Assembly: GCA_016177705.1 (NCBI GenBank)
Contig: JACOUT010000010.1
Location: 186,001 to 250,000, forward strand
DNA length: 64,000 bases
Origin: Deltaproteobacteria bacterium
GTDB lineage: Bacteria; Myxococcota; UBA727; VGSZ01
Direction of reading: 5' to 3'
The notes beneath the pieces are model-generated. The model was given only the letters and a program-made list of their open reading frames with translations. It did not search any database and was not told the DNA's origin. Made by a program: the position numbers and the translations under genes. Position 1 is the first letter of the stretch; the number at the start of each line of letters is the position of its first letter. Below are positions 55,506-64,000 of the stretch, piece after piece.

Positions 55506-56801
55506 TCAGGGGTTCGGCACGAAGTAGAAATAGGCCAGGCACATCTCGTCGGACGTCCCCTCGCCGAACCGAACGACCTCGGTGGTGTCGTTGTCGTACG
55601 TGCAGTCGACGCTGATGCTGGCGAGCTGCGGCACGCGCACCGCGCCGTCGGTGAAGAAGTAGCTCGACTGCCAGTGGAAGTCCCATGCCGGAATGTCGAC
55701 CAGGCAGTCGCCCGCGGCGCTGACCGTGATGCGCTGCCCGAGCGCATGCATGTGCGGCAGCACGCCGTAGATGTCGGCCGTGACCGGGCTGGGGATGGTG
55801 ATGCCCTCCTGGTGTCCGGTGGCGCCCGGCGCGATCGAGAGGTCGTCGTCGATGACCGGCACCATCATGGCCTCGACGACCGGGCCCGTCGCGTACTGCA
55901 ACAGCACCTGCGTGCGATCGGGTGGCACCACGACCACCGCCTCCGTGTTGTAGTGCACCTGCATCACCAGCACCTCGCTCTCTGCGAGCGCGAGCCCGGT
56001 GCCCTCGGGGAACTTGGTCGCCCCCGCGCCCGGCGCCCATGCCGCCAGCGTGTCCTCCATCGTCGAGCCGTCGACGTCCGAGGCGCCGAAGCACTGCCAG
56101 CCGAAATCGGCAGGGTCCTCTGCGTCGCGCGCGAGCGCGGCGGTGCGATCGGCCTTGAACAGGATGACGTGGTGCACGACCGACGCGGCGCCCGGGCGGA
56201 TTTCGTAGCCGATGAGGTGCTCGGCCTGGGCGTTGCCCGGGTCGAGCAGGAAGCAGCGGTACTCGTCGGCGAGGTCGTTGCGCGCGGTGTAGTCGGCGCC
56301 GGCGTCCAGCGTGTCGCTCACTGACGCGAGCACCGGCAGCGTCGGCAGCGAGCCGCCGGGGTCGTCGCTCACATCCCCGAGCAGCCACCCGCCCGCGGCC
56401 CAAGCGGCGAACAGCGCCTTCTCGTCGTCTGCCAAGGACAAGTCACCGAGGTAACGACGGTCGCCGCAGGCAGCGCTCGGCATCCAGGGCGGCATGGTGC
56501 CGGCGGCCACCTCGCCCGTGATGGCGGGGCCGAGCACGTCGACGTTCTCCTCCGCGCCGAAGTCCATCGGCCCGATGCCGCCGGCCACGTGACACTGCAT
56601 GCAGCGCTGCCGCGCGACCGAGAGCACATCCGCGTACCAGGTCACCGTGCCCTCGCCCTCCCCCTCGCCCTCCCCTTCCCCCTCTCCGACCGGATCGCCC
56701 TCACCCTCCCCTTCCGCCGCGGTGGTCGAACAACCAACCACGACGAGCGGTACGACGACCAGAGCGGCCTTGGCGAAGGGAATGACACGTTTCATCCGCA
56801 C
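55506..56801 (-). CDS. Lipoprotein combining a cytochrome-c motif with a Cu type II monooxygenase-like domain
   Basis: 431 residues; ATG 56795 is an alternative start two codons in. Lipobox 'VVVGC' with Cys24, a short Gly-Glu linker, then a haem motif CMQCH in 'VLSVARQRCMQCH' and 'TMPPWMPSAACGDRRYLGD', a pattern seen in cytochrome-like leaders of this family. The C-terminal 250 residues resemble copper type II ascorbate-dependent monooxygenases (PHM/DBM): 'SVVHHVILF' (His pair), 'VLVMQVHYN', 'VLPHMHALGQRI' and 'TSDEMCLAYFYFVP' with the Met ligand. In animals such enzymes hydroxylate peptides or dopamine; bacterial substrates are unknown. Confidence 0.85.
   Translation of the reverse strand: MRMKRVIPFAKAALVVVPLVVVGCSTTAAEGEGEGDPVGEGEGEGEGEGEGTVTWYADVLSVARQRCMQCHVAGGIGPMDFGAEENVDVLGPAITGEVAAGTMPPWMPSAACGDRRYLGDLSLADDEKALFAAWAAGGWLLGDVSDDPGGSLPTLPVLASVSDTLDAGADYTARNDLADEYRCFLLDPGNAQAEHLIGYEIRPGAASVVHHVILFKADRTAALARDAEDPADFGWQCFGASDVDGSTMEDTLAAWAPGAGATKFPEGTGLALAESEVLVMQVHYNTEAVVVVPPDRTQVLLQYATGPVVEAMMVPVIDDDLSIAPGATGHQEGITIPSPVTADIYGVLPHMHALGQRITVSAAGDCLVDIPAWDFHWQSSYFFTDGAVRVPQLASISVDCTYDNDTTEVVRFGEGTSDEMCLAYFYFVPNP
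56649..56715. repeat. Short Gly-Glu hexamer repeat of 55506-56801
   Basis: Two blocks of ccctcg/ccctcc/ccttcc units split by 'gaccggatc' (Gly-Asp-Pro-Val). It is the shortest of the four GE linkers in the window. Confidence 0.8.
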
Positions 56802-56884
56802 TTGGATGCCGCCCGAGGCCCGCCGTTGCCGGCCCGTGCGCTCCCTTGTCGCCGTGCGCGCGCGCGTGGCATGCCAATGCCTGC

Positions 56885-58153
<1,269 letters not shown>

Positions 58154-58189
58154 ACGCAGCTGCCATGTGAGCTGCCGCTGCGCCGGCGA

Positions 58190-60417
<2,228 letters not shown>

Positions 60418-60421
<4 letters not shown>

Positions 60422-61824
60422 GGTGCGGCACCTGTCGCGGTCGGGTCGGCGACGATGCGCGGGCGCTTGCCCGCCGCGCCGGCGGGAATCGCCTCGACGG
60501 TGATGGCACGCACGGTGGGCCGGCGCGCTCCGGTGCGCTCGACGGCGGCGGCGATCGCTGCCGCGAGCTGGTCGGCGTCGACGCCGATGGCCGGCTGCGC
60601 CAACAGCACCTCGAGCGCGCCCGCACGCTGCCGCACCTGCCAGCCGGCCACCGGCGTCGCCTCGAGCACACGATGGAACACCACCGGGTGCACCAGCGCC
60701 GTGCCGCCGTCCTCGCGCGGCAGGCGCAGCACGTCGTCGGTGCGGCCCTCGACGCCTGCGATGCGGCGAAAAGTACGTCCGCACGGACACGGCGCGGCCG
60801 CTTGATCTTCTGGCAGCGTTCGAATGCGGTCGGTGAGCTGGTAGCGGATGATGGGCAGCGTGCGCGACGACAGCACGGTGACGAGCGCCTGCGTGCCGGT
60901 CTCACCGGCCGCCACCGGACGACCGGCGTCATCGACGATCTCGAGGATCACCAGGTCATCGAACACGTGCAGCCCTCGGTGCGCGTGGCACTCGGCGGCG
61001 ATGCCGCTCGCCTCGGTCGCCGCGTAGACGTCGAAGCACTCCACCCCCCACGCTTCTCGGACGCGCGCGCGCATCTCGACGGTGAGCGGCTCCGACGACG
61101 CGTTGACGGCGCGCGGCGTGATGGCGAGGCGCCCGGCGCGCTGCTCGTCGGCGAGGACGGCGAGCATCGATGCATAGGCGACCAGCAACTCCGGCTGGAA
61201 GCGATTGAGCGCCGCGACCGTCTGCGCCAGCGGCGCGCCCGCGTCATAGCGCTCGGTCACCAGGAACGGGCTCTTGACGGCAGCGCCGACCAGCGCCGAC
61301 TGGTGTGACAGCGACGTCGATGACACCACGGCCATACGGGACCGGCTCGTCAGCCGGGGCTGCACGCCCGCCCATTCCTGCGCGCGAGCGTAGGAGGCGA
61401 TGGTCGCGGTCCACTCGCGGAGGTTCTCCGGCATGATGGCGCGGCGCCCCGACGAGCCCGACGTCGCCGCGACCCAATAGCGCCCGGCGAAGCGCCCGCC
61501 GCCGTCGGCGAGGAAGCGCTCGACGTCCGCGAGGCGAACGCGCGGGTCGGTGGCGATCTCGTCGAAGCGGGACATCAGCGTCGCCTTGGTGAGCGGGGGT
61601 ATCGCCGCGAGCGCGGCCTCGGGGGCGCCGCGCGACCCCGCGGTGTTGTTGGCACGACGCTGGGGAAGCAGCGCGCGGTAGTAGGGCGATCGCGCGGCCG
61701 CGAACTGCAGGAGCTCGTCGACCCTCGCGCGCTGGTGCGCGGCGATTCGCTCGCTCGGCCAGCGCTCGCGCCCGCGCAGCGCGCGGCGCTTGGCGAGGAC
61801 CAGGGCGAGGAGGTCGAGACGCAC
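60418..61824 (-). CDS. Phenylacetate-CoA ligase-like (PaaK/CapK) adenylate-forming enzyme
   Basis: 468 residues from GTG 61824. ANL-type motifs: 'VAATSGSSGRRAIMP' (P-loop TSGSSG), 'VYAATEASGIAAECHAH' (YGxTE-like), 'IRYQLTDRI' (the Arg/Asp ribose pair) and 'VEGRTDDVLRL' hinge. The 'CPCGRTFRRI' segment has the Cys pair typical of the PaaK/coenzyme-F390-synthetase group. It likely activates a carboxylic acid as the AMP ester. The gene ends in a 4-nt overlap with the copper ATPase and begins 4 nt after a 17-codon ORF, an odd context for a PaaK. Substrate unknown. Confidence 0.85.
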
Positions 61825-61827
61825 GCC

Positions 61828-61881
61828 TCACCCCGTGCCGGTCGGCGCTGACAGGCCCACGATGCTCGAGTTGCTCACCAT
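61828..61881 (-). CDS. 17-residue open reading frame with a strong ribosome-binding site
   Basis: ATG 61881 to TGA 61828 encodes MVSNSSIVGLSAPTGTG, preceded by 'GAGGAGGGGGG' at about 6 nt. It ends 3 nt before the GTG of the PaaK-like gene and starts 29 nt after the stop of the transglycosylase gene. Too short for domain recognition. It could be a leader peptide coupling translation, a precursor peptide, or chance. Translation is not demonstrated. Confidence 0.4.
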   Translation of the reverse strand: MVSNSSIVGLSAPTGTG

Positions 61882-61910
61882 GAAGCCCCCCTCCTCGCCG
61901 TGCACGTCGG

Positions 61911-63458
61911 CTACGGCTGTGCCAACCCCACGTACGCGTCATAGCGAGTCTGGATCTCGCTGACGTACCGAACGGTCTCGTCACCGCGGGCGAAGCCGTG
62001 CGCCGCCGTCTCGTAGTACCGCGGCTTCGACAACAGCAACATCGCGGTCTCGACGTTGCCGAACCAACGGTTGTGGTCGAGCCCCTGCGCCTTGGCGAGC
62101 ACGCGCGCGTCGTCGAGGTGCCCGGGGCCGGCGTTGTAGGCCGCGAGCGCGAAGCGCACGCGGTCCTTCAGCGCGACGTCATCATCCGTGTAGCGCTTGG
62201 CCAGCTTGCCGACGTAGCGCCCGCCGCAGGTGATGGCGGCCTTGGGCTCGAAGGGATCGGCGCAGCCGAGCTCTTTGGCGGTGGTGGGCAGAAACTGCAT
62301 GACCCCGATGGCGCCGAAGGGCGAGCGTGCCTGTGCATCGAAGCGGCTCTCCTGGTAGCACTGCGCCGCCAGCAGCCGCCAGTCGACGTCGTGCTCGGTG
62401 CCGACCTTCCTGAACACCTCGTCCCACGGCGTGATTCGGCCCTCACGGTCGGCGCGTAGCTCGTCGTTCCTCACCGCACGGGTCTCGTCCTTCCAGGCGT
62501 GATAGCGGCGCCAGGTCAGGTTCCAGCGCGTGCCCTTGTGGTTCTGCTCGAGGAACTTCTCGAGGAACTCGTGCAACAGTACGTCCTCCTTGCGCACCGC
62601 CAGCGCTGCGTCGTCGTCGCCGCCGGGCAGCGTGAGCGCGATCTCGAGGTCGCCTCGGTGCAAGAGCTCGACCTTGGCGATGCGCTCCTCGATGACGCAC
62701 GCGAACGCACGCCCCTCACCAACCTCGTCGAGCAGGTCCTCGCTCTCCTCGGTCTCCTTGGCGGCGCGCGGCACCAGCCCCGGGATCTCGAGGCCGCGCA
62801 GGCGCTTCATGGCGCCCGACGATGGCTTGACCAGCACGTCCTTGCCGGCCAGCTCCTCGAGGGAGGCGAGCGTCGGCGGCGGCGGCGTGGGCTTCTTGCT
62901 CTTGCCCTTCTTCTCGGTCACGGCCTTCTTGACGACGACGACCCAGGGTGTCTGGAGATAGGGACGGGTGAAGTGCACCCGATCCGCGCGCGCCGCCGAC
63001 GTCGACAGCCCGGCAAGGATGATGTCGCCGCGGCCGTCGAGCAGCCAGGGCACCAGCTCGCGTTGGGTGGGCGCCACCACCATCTCGAGGCGCACTTTCA
63101 TCTCGTCGGCGATCCAGGAGGCGAGCTCGTAGTCGAAGCCGGCCTCGACGCCCTTGTAGAGGAAATAGCTGGTCGAGTTGTTGCGGGTCAGCACCCGGAC
63201 CACGCCGCGCGTGCGCAGGTCGGGCAGGTCGCCCGTGTAGCTCTTGCGGCGGTGGCCGGTGAGCGCAAGCGCGAAGCGCTCCTGCGCGGTCTGCGGTGCG
63301 GCCGGCTCGGCGGCGGGTCCGCCGAAGGCTGGGACCGGTGGCGGCGGCGGCGCGCCGGCGAGGTCGATGCGTGGATCGATGGGCGTGGGCGGCGGTGGCA
63401 GCGGCTCACGACAGGAGACCACGACCAAGAGGAAAAGGGCGACGGTCGACGCTCGCAC
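61911..63458 (-). CDS. MltF-like membrane-bound lytic transglycosylase
   Basis: 515 residues. The signal peptide has a lipobox-like 'VVVSC' (Cys16), so it is likely a lipoprotein. A solute-binding type 3 domain (about 80-320, 'RVLTRNNSTSYFLYKG', 'DIILAGLSTSAAR') is followed by an SLT domain with 'WRLLAAQCYQESRFD' (catalytic Glu), 'SPFGAIGVMQFLP' and 'ALAAYNAGPGH'. This is the MltF layout: it cleaves peptidoglycan between MurNAc and GlcNAc, making 1,6-anhydro ends, with the binding domain regulating it. It is first in a minus-strand run into the 17-codon ORF and PaaK-like gene. It diverges from the HD gene across about 50 bp. Confidence 0.9.
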   Translation of the reverse strand: MRASTVALFLLVVVSCREPLPPPPTPIDPRIDLAGAPPPPPVPAFGGPAAEPAAPQTAQERFALALTGHRRKSYTGDLPDLRTRGVVRVLTRNNSTSYFLYKGVEAGFDYELASWIADEMKVRLEMVVAPTQRELVPWLLDGRGDIILAGLSTSAARADRVHFTRPYLQTPWVVVVKKAVTEKKGKSKKPTPPPPTLASLEELAGKDVLVKPSSGAMKRLRGLEIPGLVPRAAKETEESEDLLDEVGEGRAFACVIEERIAKVELLHRGDLEIALTLPGGDDDAALAVRKEDVLLHEFLEKFLEQNHKGTRWNLTWRRYHAWKDETRAVRNDELRADREGRITPWDEVFRKVGTEHDVDWRLLAAQCYQESRFDAQARSPFGAIGVMQFLPTTAKELGCADPFEPKAAITCGGRYVGKLAKRYTDDDVALKDRVRFALAAYNAGPGHLDDARVLAKAQGLDHNRWFGNVETAMLLLSKPRYYETAAHGFARGDETVRYVSEIQTRYDAYVGLAQP

Positions 63459-63510
63459 CGGCCGACTCTACCCCTGTTGCGGTGTGCAGCGGGGCGCGCG
63501 ACATGACGCC

Positions 63511-64000
63511 GTGCGCGAGCGCGAAGAGATCCACATCCGAGATCCGATCCACGGCACGCTGCCGGTGAGCGCGCGCGAGATCAAGCTGATCGATCACCCG
63601 TTCTTTCAGCGCCTGCGCAACATCAAGCAGCTCGGCTTCGCCGACCTGTCGTTCCCCGGCGCCACCCACACGCGCTACTCGCACTCGCTCGGCGCCATGC
63701 ACGTGGCGACGCGCTGCTTCGATCGGCTGTTCCCCACCAGCGGCCACAACCTCGGCACCGACGCACCGGTGGCAGAGCTACCCGCGCGGGTACGCGCGCG
63801 CTTCCGCCAAGCGATGCGACTGGCCATGCTGTTCCACGATCTTGGTCACGCGCCGTTGTCGCACACCACCGAGATGCTGATGCCGTCGGTGGGCGAGCTC
63901 GGCCTCGGCAAGTTCTCCGGCGACGACGTCACGCGGCGTGCCAGCCACGAGGACTACACCCTCAAGATCGTGCTCGACTCCGCGCTCGGCGACGCCCTGC
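63511..64000 (+). CDS. HD-superfamily phosphohydrolase, N-terminus (partial)
   Basis: The gene runs past the window end. GTG 63511 is my choice; GTG 63484 is in frame upstream. The start 'HIRDPIHGTLPVSAREIKLI' and 'FFQRLRNIKQLG' are the signature of the YpgQ/YedJ-like HD proteins (dNTPase or (p)ppGpp-like). 'THTRYSHSLGAMHVA' has the first His, and 'MLFHDLGHAPLSH' is the HD motif with metal ligands. The C-terminal ligands are outside the window. A 'deoxyguanosinetriphosphate triphosphohydrolase-like' function is a family assumption. Confidence 0.85.
   Translation, partial: MREREEIHIRDPIHGTLPVSAREIKLIDHPFFQRLRNIKQLGFADLSFPGATHTRYSHSLGAMHVATRCFDRLFPTSGHNLGTDAPVAELPARVRARFRQAMRLAMLFHDLGHAPLSHTTEMLMPSVGELGLGKFSGDDVTRRASHEDYTLKIVLDSALGDAL

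Overview
The window is a GC-rich, densely coded chromosomal segment, most likely from a myxobacterium-like member of the Myxococcota. The signs are a C-terminal Gly-Cys-rich tail plus transmembrane and Arg-rich end of MYXO-CTERM type (161-3160), Cys-rich surface lipoproteins with long Gly-Glu linkers, two Hanks-type Ser/Thr kinases with myxobacterial layouts, an FHA-AAA regulator, SpmA/SpmB, a very large multihaem cytochrome and a copper-monooxygenase-like lipoprotein. Genes are tightly packed, with many 4-nt overlaps and gaps of only a few bases between convergent genes. No species can be named from the sequence alone. Layout. 1-5.1 kb: minus-strand run encoding a VWA/thrombospondin-3 protein, a DUF11/MYXO-CTERM-like surface protein and the first codons of a probable DNA-repair ATPase. 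5.3-9.2 kb: two-receiver response regulator, a PGRP-amidase/GH114 fusion lipoprotein and a small cytochrome-c lipoprotein. 9.2-9.9 kb: a histidine kinase remnant lacking most of its ATPase domain. 10.0-21.7 kb: a genomic island at the 3' end of tRNA-Gln, bounded by a 139-bp direct repeat. It carries, in one orientation, hsdM, hsdS, a GHKL ATPase, a DUF4325 STAS-like protein, a GNAT protein, two small overlapping genes, hsdR and a CHAT-domain protease. This is the best candidate in the window for an undescribed system: a type I restriction-modification operon with an inserted partner-switch-like pair and a downstream caspase-like peptidase. 21.8-28.7 kb: housekeeping and regulatory genes (RmlD, PilZ, RadA, FKBP PPIase, SpmA/B, FecR-like, RlmE) and tRNA-Phe. 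29-34.5 kb: GE-linker lipoprotein, Ser/Thr kinase, TPR-like membrane protein, FHA-AAA regulator. 34.5-39.3 kb: a respiratory-type pair, a roughly 30-haem cytochrome overlapping a membrane ferredoxin/FAD/cytochrome-b-like fusion. 39.3-45.4 kb: membrane protein, second Ser/Thr kinase, GE-linker lipoprotein coupled to a beta-barrel-like protein, peptide deformylase. 45.5-54.1 kb: methyl-accepting-type receptor, TonB-like protein, acyl-CoA dehydrogenase, Cys-rich secreted protein, SSB. 54.2-64 kb: DHFR-like reductase, membrane protein, Cu-monooxygenase/cytochrome lipoprotein, orphan nuclease-like protein, a minus-strand run (MltF-like transglycosylase, 17-codon ORF, PaaK-like ligase, copper P1B ATPase) and a truncated HD phosphohydrolase. 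Both tRNAs are followed by long hairpins whose arm is complementary to the tRNA's own 3' end. All positions, motif counts and start choices come from reading the sequence by eye; family names rest on recognised motifs, not on a database search.
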